Both the position numbers and the translations under genes were made by a program. From the NCBI GenBank assembly GCA_963748295.1, contig CAVVIH010000006.1, forward strand, positions 1-64,000: DNA of 64,000 nucleotides, given 5' to 3'. Each line of letters starts with the position of its first letter. The first letter of the stretch is position 1. This DNA comes from CAVVIH01 sp963748295 (GTDB lineage Bacteria; Acidobacteriota; Vicinamibacteria; Vicinamibacterales; 2-12-FULL-66-21). A model generated the notes under the pieces. That model searched no databases, had not been told where the DNA came from, and was given only the letters and a program-made list of their open reading frames with translations. Below are positions 39,260 to 52,462 of the stretch, piece by piece.

Positions 39260-42200
39260 CTACCTCTGACTCGTCGTCGGTTTAGTCGGCGGCGTCGGCG
39301 CGGTCAACGTGATGTTGTGCTTCGCCAGCGCCGTGCTGAGCGCCGATGCCTTGGTGAAGAGCGCGTTCGCTTCGGCAATGAGCTTCGGCATGTCGCTCTT
39401 CGCATCGTTGTAGGCCTTCATGGTCTGCTCGGTCGGCCACATGCCGCCCATCAGCCCGTTCTTGGCGACTGCCGCGCGGGCGACAGGATTTGTCGGCGGC
39501 TCCGCCGCCACCACCGCCACCGCCGCCGCGGCCGCCACGCCCGCCGGCGGGCGGTGCGAACTTCGGCGCGAGCGCAGCCAGGTCCTTGCTGACCGAGTCG
39601 AACATCGCCTTGGTGTCGGCGCTGACGTCGGTGCGCGACGTCAGCTCCTGCGTGATTTCGCCCATGCGCGTATTGAAGGGAGAGATGGCGTTGGCGATGT
39701 CGGTGGCGCGCTTCTGCAGCTCGTGCATCTCCATCGCCATGTCGAACAGGCGCTTCCGCTCCGCCTCGGTGAGCACGACTTCCGGATCCGCGTTCACGCG
39801 GAGCGGCCTGGTCTCGATCGTCTTTCCGTCGACGACCAGCGCGACGTTGTAGACGCCGGGGAGAACGTACGGACCGGGGTTCCCGCCGCCTCCGCCGCCG
39901 AAGCCGCCGCCACCGCCACCGAAGCCACCGCCGCCTCCGCCGCATCCGGCGCCGAACGGATTCTGCTGCTGACCGCCGCCACCCGCACCACCCTGACGGC
40001 CGCCGCCCTGCTGTTCGCCGCCGCCGCGTCCGCCACCCTGGCCGCGTCCGGCGAACGCCGGCGTGGGCGCCGGCTGCACGCGCAGATCCCAGCACGCTGA
40101 CTGAATCCCTGCCTTGTTGCTGTTGGCGAGCACCGGGCCCGAGATCTCGCGAATCTCGCGGCCCGTGGCATCGGTGATCTTGAGCTTCACGTCGCCGACG
40201 TCTTTCTTCAGCATCCAGGAGATCACCGCGGCCTGCGGCGGGTTCTCGCCGAAGAACGTCTGATCGCCCCAGAACTCGTAGTTCCGGTCGCGGGCGGGGC
40301 GGCGGAACATCGAGGCTGGCGGCGGCGTGAAGAGCTTCGCGTCAGCCGAGGTCATCTGCGCCGCGGCGTATTCCTGGATCGGCGCGAGGTTGTCGAGGAT
40401 CCAGATCGCGCGGCCGTGCGTCGCCAGAATCATCGCGTTGTCGCGCGGGTGCAGCGTGATCTCGTCGATGCGGACGGTCGGCAGGTTCGCCTTGATGCGC
40501 TGCCAGCTCTTCGCGCGATCGAGCGACACGAACAGGCCGGTCTCCGTCGCGAGATACAGCACATCAGGATTCTTGTGATCCTCGGTCAGCGAACGCGCGA
40601 TTTCGTCTTTCAGGTTGGCCGTGATCGGTCGCCACGACTGGCCGTAGTCGCTGCTCGCGTAGATGTAGGTGCCGAATTCGTTCTGACGATGACCGTCGAA
40701 CGTCGCGTACACCGTGCCTTCGTCGAATCGCGACGGCACCAGTTCGGAAACGTAGATGCCCTTCGGAATGCCCTGGATCTTGTCGGTGACTTTCGTCCAC
40801 GTCTTCCCCGCGTCACGCGACACCTGCACGAGGCCGTCGTCGGTGCCGGCATAGAGAAGCCCGGCGCGCTTCGGCGACTCGGCAAACGTGACAATCGTTG
40901 GCCACGCCTGGATGCCGTCGTTCCGCGCAATCCGGATGTCGCTTCCCTTCAGCCCCATCGTGACGATCTCGTCGCGGTTCTGGTTGTCGGTGAGGTCGGG
41001 GCTGATTGCGGTCCAGGACAAGCCACGATCGGCCGATCGGAAGACCTTGTTCGCCGCGGCGTAAACGACCTTCGGATCGTGCGGCGAAAAAATCAGCGGC
41101 GTATCCCAGTGCCACCGGAGGTTCGGCTCCCCTGGCGCGGCCTGCGGACGGACGGACATCGTCTCACCCGTGACGCGATCGACGCGGACCATGTTGCCGT
41201 CCTGCGACTCGCTGAACGCGATGCGGTAGCTGGTCGGATCCTGGAGCACGACGAAGCCGTCGCCGCCCTGCAGCGTGGCCCAGTGATAGTTCGCGATCCC
41301 GGCGGCGCCGCGCACCGCGCTCGGGCCGCACCAGTTGTAGTTGTCCTGCATGCCGCCGCACACGTTGTACGGCGTCGCCATGTCGACGCTCACGTGATAG
41401 AAGAGCCCGACCGGCAGATTCGGCAGGAACTGCCACGTCTTCGACATGTCGTACGACACGGCAAGGCCGCCGTCGTTGCCGATGAGCACGTGGTTGGAGT
41501 TCGCAGGGTTGATCCAGATAGCGTGGTGATCGGAATGGATGCGTGACGCCGCCGCTGTGTTTACGGTCTTGCCGCCATCCAGCGTCTGATGCAGGTCGAC
41601 GCCACCCAGGTAGACGACCTCGGGATCGTTCGGATCGATGCGGACCTGGCTGAAGTACATCGGCCGCGGATTTGCGTTGTTGACCTTGCGCCACGTCGTG
41701 CCGCCATCGTCGGAGCGATAGAGACCGGTCGGTTGATTGTTCAGCGGCTGCTGACCGCCGCCGCGGCCGCCGCCCTGGCCTCCGCCTCCACCCTGACCGC
41801 CGCCAGCCTGTCCTTCCGCGGCCGGCTGCTGTCCGGGACCCGTTTCGCCGCCGCCACCCTGGCCGCGGCCGCCGCCCTGCTGGCCTGGGCCTTCGATGAG
41901 CGCGTAGAGAATGTTCGGGCGCTTGCGGTAGACGTCGAGCGCGATGCGGCCGAGCGGCTCGTCGAGCGGCCCGCCCTTGATGCGCGTCCAGTTCTCGCCG
42001 CCGTCGGTCGATTTCCAGATACCGCTGCCCGCCCCGCCGCCGTTCATGCAGCACGCCGTCCGGCGGCGCTGATACATCGACGCCCACAGGATCTGGCTGT
42101 TCGACGGATCGATCACGAGATCGTTCGCGCCCGTGTCGTCGTCCACCTTCAGGACCTGTTTCCACGTTCGTCCGCCGTCGGCGGTCTTATAGATGCCGCG

Positions 42201-42740
42201 CTCGCCGCCGGGTCCAAAGAGGCTGCCGGTCGCGGCGACGAACACGGTGTCGTTGTTGCGCGGATCGATGACGATGCGGTTGATGTGCTTCGACGAGCGC
42301 AGGCCCATGTGCGTGTAGGTCTTGCCGCCGTCGGTCGACTTGTAGACGCCATCGCCCCATGACGTGCTCTGACGGTTGTTCGACTCGCCCATCCCCACCC
42401 AGACGAGGTCGGGGTTCGACTGGGAGATGGTCACGTCGCCCACCGACATGAGGCCCTGATCCTGGAGCTGCGCCTCGAATGTGGTCCCGTTGTTGACGGT
42501 TTTCCACACCCCGCCGTGCGCGGTGCCCACGTAGTAAATCGAGGGGTTGGCTTCATACACCGCCAGGTCGGAGATACGGCCCGACATCGAGGCGGGGCCG
42601 ATGGACCGGAAGTGGAGCGAATCGAACGGCCCGCGTGCGGCCTGGCCGGCAGGCGCCTGTTCGGTGCGTCCGACGATGGACTGGCCGGCAAAGGTGACAG
42701 CCAGCACGGATGCCAGCCCGATTAAGCGATATGCCCTCAT
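39260..42740 (-). CDS. Exported BNR/VPS10-like beta-propeller protein
   Basis: About 1,159 residues. ATG 42738-42740 follows GGAGG (9-10 bp) and opens a signal peptide (MRAYRLIGLASVLAVTFAGQ). Many BNR/Asp-box blades follow: VYKSTDGGKTYTHM, IYKTADGGRTWKQV, IWKSTDGGENWTRI, LYRSDDGGTTWRKV, QVSRDAGKTWTKV and IYASSDYGQSWRPI. This is the sortilin/VPS10-like ten-bladed type found in sialidase-like and cellulase-like exported proteins. Gly/Gln/Arg-rich runs interrupt it (GQQGGGRGQGGGGETG; GRGQGGGRGGGEQQGG). A missing base near 39,490 shifts the frame; the true end is EPPTNPVARAAVAKNGLMGG ... TLTAPTPPTKPTTSQR, stop at 39260. No catalytic residues can be assigned, so a binding or scaffold role is as likely as hydrolysis. 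Confidence 0.85.
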
Positions 42741-42836
42741 GCTTTGGAGCCTCCAGAAACCGAAGTGATGGGTGCAGATTATACGGTCACGGCCGGCCGG
42801 CCGTTTCGTTGCGTGTATCATCCTGGGCGAACCACG

Positions 42837-44711
42837 ATGAAACGGGCTGCAATCGCCGCCATTGGCGTCGTTTTGTGCCTGGCTTCCCCGACCGCGAGCC
42901 AGCCGCCGCAATTCCGCAGCGGCATCGAGCTCGTCGAAGTCGACGTGTCGGTGCTCGACAAGGACCGGCGGCCGGTCCGCGGCCTGACGAAGTTCGACTT
43001 CATGGTTCTCGAGGACGGGCGGCCGCAGGAGATCGTGTCCGCGGTTGAAATCAACGTCCCGGAGCCCCTCGAGACGCCGGCGGCGTGGATGCGCGAGGTC
43101 GCGCCGGACGTGAAGGCCAACCTCGCAAGCTCCGATCGCCTCATCGTGCTGGTGCTCGACGATGCGCAGGTGCGGATGCAGCCGGCGATGAATCAGGCGG
43201 TCAAGGAGATCGGCCGGCGCATCATCGATCGGCTGGGACCGTCCGACCTCGCATCGGTCGTGTTCACGAGGGACAACAAGGCCGCGCAGCCGTTCACAGC
43301 GGACCGCAGCCGTCTGCTCAAGGCAGTCGATGGGTTCCGCGCCGGCTTCGGCGGGAGCAGCGGCGGCGGCGATCCTTCGGCCGACTACTTTTTCAAGTCG
43401 TCGCTGCTGACCCTCAAGTACGTAGCCGAGTCGATGGCCGAGGCTGACCAGCGCCGCAAGGCAGTGATCTATGTCAGCCCGGGCGTGCCAGGCGCGGAGA
43501 CGAAGTTCAAGCTCGAGCTGGACGCCATCCTTCGCGAGGCGCAGCGCACGAACGTCAACATCTACAGCATCGATCCGAGTGGTCTCGGCGGACTCGACAA
43601 CGAAGACCGGACGTTCGCGGGCATCCCCGCCGACAGTTTCCGGACGCCTCAGACCGCCGCCAACGACTTCCTCCACATCCTCGCGTCGAACACAGGCGGA
43701 CTCGCGATCGTCAACCGCAACGAGTTTTCGAGCGGTGTGACGCAGATCTTCCGCGAGAACGGCTCTTACTACCTGATTGGGTATCGATCGTCCGGCGATC
43801 CGACGCCCGGACGGTATCGGCGCCTCGAGGTGCGCGTCTACCGTCCCGGGCTCACCGTCCGCGCGCGCAACGGCTACTACGGCCGGCGGAGCGAACGCAT
43901 CGACGGCAGCGATGTGTCGCCGACGCTTCGCAAGGCGATGGCGTCCGTCGTGCCGGCGCGCGACGTCGCCATGCAGGTGACCGCCGCGCCGTTCGTGGTG
44001 CCCGGCAAGCGTGATTCGACAATGGCGATCGTGCTCGCCGTCCGCGAACCGGCGCCGCCGCCCGGGGAGAAGAGCACCAAAACCCACGTCGACGTCCTCG
44101 TCGGCGCGTACGGCCCGGACGGCAAGCGCTTCGGCTCGCAGCGCCTCAGTGCGGCGATCCAGCTTCGCGCCGAGTCTGGCGCCACGGTTCAGTACCAGGT
44201 GCTGTCGGAGATGCGGTTGAGGCCCGGACGGTATCAGCTGCGGTTCGCCGCCGAAAGCTCGCTGCACGGGAAGAGCGGCAGCGTCTACTACGACGTGGAC
44301 GTCCCCGACTTCTCGAAGGACGATGTCGCGGTCTCAGGCCTGGTGTTGAGCGCCGTCCCCAGTGTTGCGGCTGCGCCACTCGACGCGTTCGCGAAACTGA
44401 TCCCCGTCGTGCCGACGTCGCGGCGGAATTTCTGGAAGATCGATCAGGTCGTGGCGTTTCTGCGCTTGTATCAGAACGGAAAGGCGACGGCGCCGGTGAA
44501 AGTGAGTCTGGAGATCCGCGACGCGGACGATCGCGCGGTGTTCGAGAATTCCGAGCTCATCGAAGGCGCGCAGTTCACGCAGACGCGCAGCGCGGACTAT
44601 CGCGTGCAGCTGCCGATCGCTTCGCTCGCGCCAGGCCCGTACTTGCTGACGATCGAAGCGAACGGCGGCCGCACCACGCTGCGGCGCGATGTGCGATTTG
44701 TGGTGCAGTAG
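42837..44711 (+). CDS. VWFA-related acidobacterial protein (4), exported
   Basis: A 624-residue TIGR03436-type protein. ATG 42837 starts a signal peptide (MKRAAIAAIGVVLCLASPTA, cleavage after SQ). The N-terminal block is IELVEVDVSVLDKDRRPVRG, LTKFDFMVLEDGRPQEIV. In the VWA-like domain the metal site is degenerate: RLIVLVLDDAQVRM. Then come RRKAVIYVSPGVPGAE, NVNIYSIDPSGLGG, TGGLAIVNRNEFSSGVTQIF and the signature SYYLIGYRSSGDPTPGRYRR, RPGLTVRARNGYYG. The C-terminal third is a beta-rich module (GRYQLRFAAESSLHGKSGSV, YLLTIEANGGRTTLRRDVRF). It is divergent from the BNR protein (96 bp apart), with TATCAT at 42816-42821 as a possible -10 box. Confidence 0.9.
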   Translation: MKRAAIAAIGVVLCLASPTASQPPQFRSGIELVEVDVSVLDKDRRPVRGLTKFDFMVLEDGRPQEIVSAVEINVPEPLETPAAWMREVAPDVKANLASSDRLIVLVLDDAQVRMQPAMNQAVKEIGRRIIDRLGPSDLASVVFTRDNKAAQPFTADRSRLLKAVDGFRAGFGGSSGGGDPSADYFFKSSLLTLKYVAESMAEADQRRKAVIYVSPGVPGAETKFKLELDAILREAQRTNVNIYSIDPSGLGGLDNEDRTFAGIPADSFRTPQTAANDFLHILASNTGGLAIVNRNEFSSGVTQIFRENGSYYLIGYRSSGDPTPGRYRRLEVRVYRPGLTVRARNGYYGRRSERIDGSDVSPTLRKAMASVVPARDVAMQVTAAPFVVPGKRDSTMAIVLAVREPAPPPGEKSTKTHVDVLVGAYGPDGKRFGSQRLSAAIQLRAESGATVQYQVLSEMRLRPGRYQLRFAAESSLHGKSGSVYYDVDVPDFSKDDVAVSGLVLSAVPSVAAAPLDAFAKLIPVVPTSRRNFWKIDQVVAFLRLYQNGKATAPVKVSLEIRDADDRAVFENSELIEGAQFTQTRSADYRVQLPIASLAPGPYLLTIEANGGRTTLRRDVRFVVQ

Positions 44712-44769
44712 GTAGCGCAGGCCTTCAGGCCTGCATTCGCATACAGGCAGCCCTAAAGGGCTGCGCTAC
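44712..44769. repeat. Nested palindromic element between convergent genes
   Basis: Outer arms GTAGCGCAG and CTGCGCTAC are perfectly complementary. Inside are two hairpins, GCAGGCCTTCAGGCCTGC and GCAGCCCTAAAGGGCTGC. It begins one base after the VWFA (4) stop and ends 11 bases before the stop of VWFA (5). It may serve as a two-way terminator or be a REP-like mobile palindrome. Confidence 0.75.
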
Positions 44770-44780
44770 GAATCGTTCGC

Positions 44781-46559
44781 CTACGAACCGCTCTTTGCCT
44801 TCCGCAGCGTCCTGGTCACGAGGGCTTCGGGCTGCCCTTCCACCGCAACGATCGCGCGCACCGTGTAGTCACCGGGCTTGAGCGCGGCGATCGGGAGCTT
44901 GGCCGAGAGCAGGAACTTGTCCGCCTCGCTGCTCGCCGCCGGCGAGAGCGGCACCTGAATCGGATCGCCGGGGGCGCCGATGACTTCGACGTACATCTTC
45001 AGCGGGCCGGTCGGACGGCCGTAGAGCTCGACGATCGCCACCGCTTCCTCTTCGGTCGTGAATTGCATCGCCGGCGCGGGACCGCTCTGCCCCAGCCTGC
45101 CGAGCACCAGATCGCCGAGCTGAATCGGTCCGGCGGCCACCAGGCCCAGCGCCACCTGCGCGTCGACGGCGCCGGATCGTCCGGACGCATCGGTCGCCGC
45201 GACACGCATCCGGTAGTTGCCCGCGGGAACGATCAGCGCCGCCATCGTCGTCGGGTTCGCCAGGTCCGCCGCCTGCGCCGTCCACTGTGCGGTGAGCTTG
45301 CCACCCTGATCGAACAGGCCGACCATCGCCCCGTTCAACTTGGTGCCGGGCTCGAGCGGTTCGAAGAGCGCCAGAATCCGGATTTTGGCGTCGCCTGGAT
45401 TTCGCGACGAGTACGCCGCGGCACGCAGGCCCAGGTCGTTGAACGGATTGGCGGTCCGAATCATGTCGCGCGGGCTCGCGTTGCCGGCGCTCTTGGCGCC
45501 TGCCTTCGCCATCGACATCTCGCGTGGCGCCTTCACCGTCAGCCCCGCGCGCGCCACCGTCAGTTCGACGCGCTTGTTGCCGCCGCTGCGATCCGACCCT
45601 TCGGGTTCGAACGACGCGACGTAGTACGCCGATGTCGAGGCCGCCAGCCGCTTCATCTGCGCTTCCGCGGCGGCGCTGACCCGCACGATCTCGCCCGTCG
45701 TCACCCCTGCCAGGTTGTCGAGGCCGCCATTCGCTTCGGGGGGCGCCGGGCCGCCGCCGCTGTCGGTCAGCTCGATGACGTAGAAGCTCGCCTTCGACAG
45801 CTGCGCGGCGGAGCCGAGCTGGTTCATCTGCTCGGTGCGAATCTCGCAGAGCTGCGAGCCGGTGACGCCGCCCATCCTGGCCGTCTGGCCCGCCTGCATC
45901 GCCGCCACCGCCGACGAGAAGAACACGACCGTCGGAGGCACCGCGGCCCCCTGCGAGTTGGTGAACACGGCCTGCAGTGTCTGAATCGCGCGCACGGTGC
46001 GGCAGGTCAGATCCTGGCTGCTCGATCCGTAACCGGCGAGCGTCCCGATTGTCGCTTTCACCTTCGTGAGATCGTTGGTCGGCGCGATGTTCGGGCCGCC
46101 CTGGCGGATGCTGAGCAGGCTTACACGATCCTGCGCGCCAAGCGTTCCGAGCAGGTGGCCGATCGCTTCCTTGACCGCCGCATCCTTGCCGATCGCGATC
46201 GACTCCTCGTCGACCAGCAGGAACACCTCGCGGGCCGCGCCCCCGCCGCCGCCACCGCCTGCATTCGTCGCGAACGGCGGCGGAACGTCGGATTTGGCCG
46301 CCGGCGCATCGCCCGGCGCAGTGGTTTTGCGCATGTCCACGAGCTCGAATGACTTGATCTCGCGCGCCTTGCCGTCGACCTTCAGCGACACGTCGCCGAC
46401 CTTGAGGTCTGCGACCGGCTGGCCGTCGGCGCCGAGCGCGCGGAACGGGACCGTGGCCGACCCCGCCTGAGGCTCTCCCGCGGCCAGGGCCGCCGCCGGC
46501 GTGATCAGAAGTGCGGCAACCAGGGCAGAACGGCAAAACATGGCGAAAGCATACTTCAT
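44781..46559 (-). CDS. VWFA-related acidobacterial protein (5), exported
   Basis: About 592 residues from ATG 46557-46559, which follows GGGAGTCTGCAT. Its ribosome-binding site is therefore the last unit of a heptamer array. An internal ATG (MFCRSALVAALLITPAAALA) could also be used. The N-terminal block (PVADLKVGDVSLKVDGKARE) precedes a Gly-run (NAGGGGGGGAARE) and a VWA-like domain with degenerate site REVFLLVDEESIAIG. Next come VVFFSSAVAAMQAG, KASFYVIELTDSGGG, LAASTSAYYVASFEPEGSDR and LTVARAGLTVKAPREMSM, then a beta-rich C-terminal part. It lacks the LGY signature of its paralogues (YYVASFEPE instead), marking it as the most divergent copy here. It converges on VWFA (4) across the nested palindrome. 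Confidence 0.85.
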   Translation of the reverse strand: MKYAFAMFCRSALVAALLITPAAALAAGEPQAGSATVPFRALGADGQPVADLKVGDVSLKVDGKAREIKSFELVDMRKTTAPGDAPAAKSDVPPPFATNAGGGGGGGAAREVFLLVDEESIAIGKDAAVKEAIGHLLGTLGAQDRVSLLSIRQGGPNIAPTNDLTKVKATIGTLAGYGSSSQDLTCRTVRAIQTLQAVFTNSQGAAVPPTVVFFSSAVAAMQAGQTARMGGVTGSQLCEIRTEQMNQLGSAAQLSKASFYVIELTDSGGGPAPPEANGGLDNLAGVTTGEIVRVSAAAEAQMKRLAASTSAYYVASFEPEGSDRSGGNKRVELTVARAGLTVKAPREMSMAKAGAKSAGNASPRDMIRTANPFNDLGLRAAAYSSRNPGDAKIRILALFEPLEPGTKLNGAMVGLFDQGGKLTAQWTAQAADLANPTTMAALIVPAGNYRMRVAATDASGRSGAVDAQVALGLVAAGPIQLGDLVLGRLGQSGPAPAMQFTTEEEAVAIVELYGRPTGPLKMYVEVIGAPGDPIQVPLSPAASSEADKFLLSAKLPIAALKPGDYTVRAIVAVEGQPEALVTRTLRKAKSGS

Positions 46560-46564
46560 ATGCA

Positions 46565-46629
46565 GACTCCCAAATCCCAACTCCCAAATCCCAAATTGCA
46601 CTCGCAACTCGCAACTCGCAAATCGCAAA
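46565..46629. repeat. Heptamer repeat array (CTCCCAA then GCAACTC/GCAAATC)
   Basis: CTCCCAA and ATCCCAA units pass into GCAACTC, GCAACTC, GCAAATC and GCAAATC, all at 7-bp spacing, between the VWFA (5) start and the amidase stop. The leftmost unit supplies the GGGAG ribosome-binding site of VWFA (5). Confidence 0.8.
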
Positions 46630-47758
<1,129 letters not shown>

Positions 47759-47772
47759 TGAAAACGCACCTT

Positions 47773-48594
47773 TCAGCGGTCAATCATGTTCCATTTGCGG
47801 ATCGTTTCTTCGATGAGCCGCCCGACTTTGTCGTTCACACGCTCGAAGTACATCTTCGCCTTTGCCGCGTCGAACTTCAGCAGCCCCTGTCCTTCTTTAT
47901 AGAGCCCGATGCTCGACGGTGACGGATAGGCGCTCCATGTTGCCGCCGCCGGATTTGCCGTCGTCATGTCCACGCCCGTGTAGCGTTCCTTGTGCACGAG
48001 CGAGGGATCGATCGCCAGCATGAACGCGTTCTCGTTCTCACCCGCGTGTCCGCCGTCCTCGCCGAACACGGAGAGCGTGACATCCGAGCAGTAGCTCCAC
48101 CAGTTCACGACCAGCGTCCGCACGTTTGCTTCGCGTCCGATTTCGGTTCCCAGCGCCGAAAGCACCGCGGTCTGCGGCCCTCCGTGGCCGTTGATCAGAA
48201 TGATGTTGCGGAAGCGGTTCTTCGCCAGCCCGACCAGGATGGCCTTCACATACGGCCGGTACGCCTCCTCGGGAATCGTGAACGCCCCGGGATAGGCGTC
48301 CATCGAGCCGGTGATGCCGTATGGAACGACCGGCGCAATCATCGCGTTTACACGCGGGGCGATGGCCCGCGCGATCGCCAGCGGGGCGATGATGTCGGCG
48401 CCGTTGGCGGTGACGCCATGCGGCTCGAGCGTCCCGAGCGGCACCAGCACGGTGTCGACGCGGGCGGGGACCACCTCGCGGAATTCCATCCAGTTGATCC
48501 GTTCGAGCTCCCGCGTGGTGGGCGCCTGCGCGCCCGCCGGCGCCGGAAAAACTGCGACGATCAGCGCGACGAGGACGCAGCCGGGGGTTTTCAT
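47773..48594 (-). CDS. Creatininase-family amidohydrolase, exported
   Basis: A 273-residue metal hydrolase. ATG 48592-48594 opens a signal peptide (MKTPGCVLVALIVAVFPAPA, cleavage after GAQA), so I reject the longer in-frame ORF upstream. The family metal ligands are recognisable: VPLGTLEPHG (Glu and His, ~50-59), GADIIAPLAIARAIA (Asp, ~66), ILINGHGG (His, ~128) and EDGGHAGENENAFML (Glu, ~178). Creatininase-like enzymes hydrolyse cyclic or linear amides; the natural substrate here is unknown. An exported form is unusual but agrees with its neighbours, which are also exported amidases and peptidases. It is transcribed with the N-terminal nucleophile amidase downstream. Confidence 0.85.
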   Translation of the reverse strand: MKTPGCVLVALIVAVFPAPAGAQAPTTRELERINWMEFREVVPARVDTVLVPLGTLEPHGVTANGADIIAPLAIARAIAPRVNAMIAPVVPYGITGSMDAYPGAFTIPEEAYRPYVKAILVGLAKNRFRNIILINGHGGPQTAVLSALGTEIGREANVRTLVVNWWSYCSDVTLSVFGEDGGHAGENENAFMLAIDPSLVHKERYTGVDMTTANPAAATWSAYPSPSSIGLYKEGQGLLKFDAAKAKMYFERVNDKVGRLIEETIRKWNMIDR

Positions 48595-48624
48595 GGACAC
48601 GAATGCTACCAAATCCGGCATTCG

Positions 48625-49630
48625 ATGGATTACGATCTGAGCCGGGCACTCTTGAGCACGGCGTTCACCAGGAACATCTCGATCGACACCATACGTGCGG
48701 CAGCCGAGGGCGTTTACGACGTCGTCGTGCGAACGCCCATCGTTCCCCTTCTGACCGAACCGGGCCAGCCGCAGGTCTACCTGAAGCTCGAAACGCTGCA
48801 GCCGATCGGATCCTTCAAGATCCGCGGCGCCTACAACGCCGTCCGGCACCTCGCCGCCGGACCAGCTCGCGACCGGGGTCTGGACCGTCAGCGCCGGCAA
48901 CGCCGCCCAGGGTGTCGCCCTCGCGGCGCGCAAGCGCGGGGTGCCGTGCAGCGTCATGGTGATGGACACCGCGCCGGATACGAAGCTGCGCGCCATCGAA
49001 CGCCTGGGCGCCTCGATCGTCAGGGCGTCGTACGAGGAATGCTGGCGGACAGTGGAACAGCACGGTTCCGACCGCATGCAGGGGCATTTCGTGCACCCGT
49101 TCGACGACGACCTGTTCATCAGCGGCAACGGGACGATCGGGCTCGAGATCGTCGAGGACCTGCCGGATGTCGATGCGGTGATCGCGCCGATCGGCGGCGG
49201 CGGCCTGCTGGCCGGCATCGCGTTCGCGCTTCGCGACTTGAGTCCCAATACGATGGTCTACGCGGCCGAGCCGGAAACGGCGGCGCCGCTGGCGGCGTCG
49301 TTCGAGGCCGGCGAGCCGAAGTATTTCGACGGCTGGAAGGCGTCGTTCGTCGACGGCGCCGGCGGCAAATCCGTGCTGGCCAGCATGTGGCCGCTGATGC
49401 AGCGGTTCGTCGCCGAATCACTCGTGGTCACGCTGGACGACGCGGCGCGAGCGATGAAGATCGTCGCGGAGCGCGCCCACGTGATCGCGGAAGGCGCGGC
49501 CGCCTGCGCGGTAGCCGCCGCGCTCTCTCCCACCATGGCCGAACGCGGCCACCGGAAAGTACTCGCCGTCGTCTCCGGCGGCAACATCGATTTGTCCAGG
49601 TTCGCGCAGCTGGTGGGCGCCTGCCGGTAA
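48625..49630 (+). CDS. Threonine dehydratase-like PLP enzyme, one frameshift
   Basis: About 334 residues, fold-type II PLP enzyme. From ATG 48625: MDYDLSRALLSTAFTRNISI, RTPIVPLLTEPGQPQVYLKL, and the PLP-binding Lys in IGSFKIRGAYNAV (~64). A frame change near 48,865 follows, then DQLATGVWTVSAGNAAQGVA (phosphate and Asn contacts), VPCSVMVMDTAPDTKLRAIE, GNGTIGLEIVEDLPDVDAVI, the Gly-rich IGGGGLLAGIAFAL (~190) and the C-terminal LAVVSGGNIDLSRFAQLVG. There is no ACT regulatory domain, so it resembles the short catabolic threonine/serine dehydratases and serine racemases. It deaminates threonine to 2-oxobutyrate or serine to pyruvate. Feeding on amino acids released by the neighbouring peptidases is a reasonable role. 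Confidence 0.9.
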
Positions 49631-49659
49631 CCGACACACAGGAACGAGCACAAGGAAGC

Positions 49660-51818
<2,159 letters not shown>

Positions 51819-51923
51819 TCGGACGTGCCGATACGCTGGAGTGGACGTGATGACGTCCCAGACAGTGCCAGATCTGACCCAGCGCCTGCGTACGGAACCT
51901 CCAAACGAGTACAATAAGAAAGA

Positions 51924-52382
51924 ATGTCACGGAAGACCATGACGCAGGCGCGCTGCGCGCTCTGCGGGGCAAAAGAAGTCTCCGAGCCCCGCGGCGAGGA
52001 GCGCTACTGCCGCGACTGCTGGGACAAGAAGATCGCGGTCGAGGAGATCGTCGCCCGCGAGTTCGCCCTCAAGCGCTACATCCGCGCGCACAGCGCGGAG
52101 AAATACCTGATTTATCACTCGACGCTCAAGCGTCCGTGCGGCCAGCTGATCGTCGTCGACGACGGCTACGATCTGTTCCTGACGATGGTGCTCTACCCGA
52201 GCTTCACGTGGGACGAGGCCGCCTATCATCTCGAAGGCGACCCCGAGGGCCGCACGTTCGCGGAAATCCTCGTCGACGTCGTCGCGGCCGAGGTTATCGA
52301 GCCGTGGGGCGGCGGCAAGTGGCATCTCGAAATCTTCCGCTCCTCGAATCCCGAGCCCGAGGACTGGAATGGCGAGATGTAG
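51924..52382 (+). CDS. Zinc-ribbon protein of unknown function, 152 aa
   Basis: Begins at ATG 51924 (MSRKTMTQ) or at ATG 51939 (MTQARCALCG). An N-terminal zinc ribbon is formed by CALCGAKE and YCRDCWDKK. The remaining ~110 residues make an alpha/beta domain: FALKRYIRAHSAEKYLIYHS, GQLIVVDDGYDLFLTMVLYP, TFAEILVDVVAAEVIEPWGG, ending PEPEDWNGEM. I do not recognise the family; similar zinc-headed small proteins are often regulatory. TACAAT at 51910-51915, eight bases before the first ATG and with no ribosome-binding site, suggests a leaderless message. It starts 105 bp after the glycogen phosphorylase stop. Confidence 0.65.
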   Translation: MSRKTMTQARCALCGAKEVSEPRGEERYCRDCWDKKIAVEEIVAREFALKRYIRAHSAEKYLIYHSTLKRPCGQLIVVDDGYDLFLTMVLYPSFTWDEAAYHLEGDPEGRTFAEILVDVVAAEVIEPWGGGKWHLEIFRSSNPEPEDWNGEM

Positions 52383-52399
52383 CCGCCTATAATCCCAGC

Positions 52400-52425
52400 G
52401 GACAGGCAAGGTGCCTGTCCCCTTT
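52400..52425. terminator. Hairpin, terminator-like, GGACAGGCA stem
   Basis: GGACAGGCA-AGG-TGCCTGTCC, a perfect 9-bp stem followed by CCTTT, just downstream of the zinc-ribbon gene. A perfect TATAAT at 52388-52393 lies immediately upstream, so the hairpin may instead sit in the leader of the next gene. Confidence 0.5.
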
Positions 52426-52462
52426 AAACGTTCTCTGAGAATCCGTGTTTCGGAGGTGGGCC

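Noticed and set aside
42741..44267. Upstream extension of the BNR protein frame to 44267
   Set aside because: It runs antisense through VWFA (4), whereas ATG 42740 has a ribosome-binding site and a signal peptide.
48595..49248. Upstream extension of the creatininase-like frame
   Set aside because: It is antisense to the threonine dehydratase gene and lies before a clear signal peptide start.
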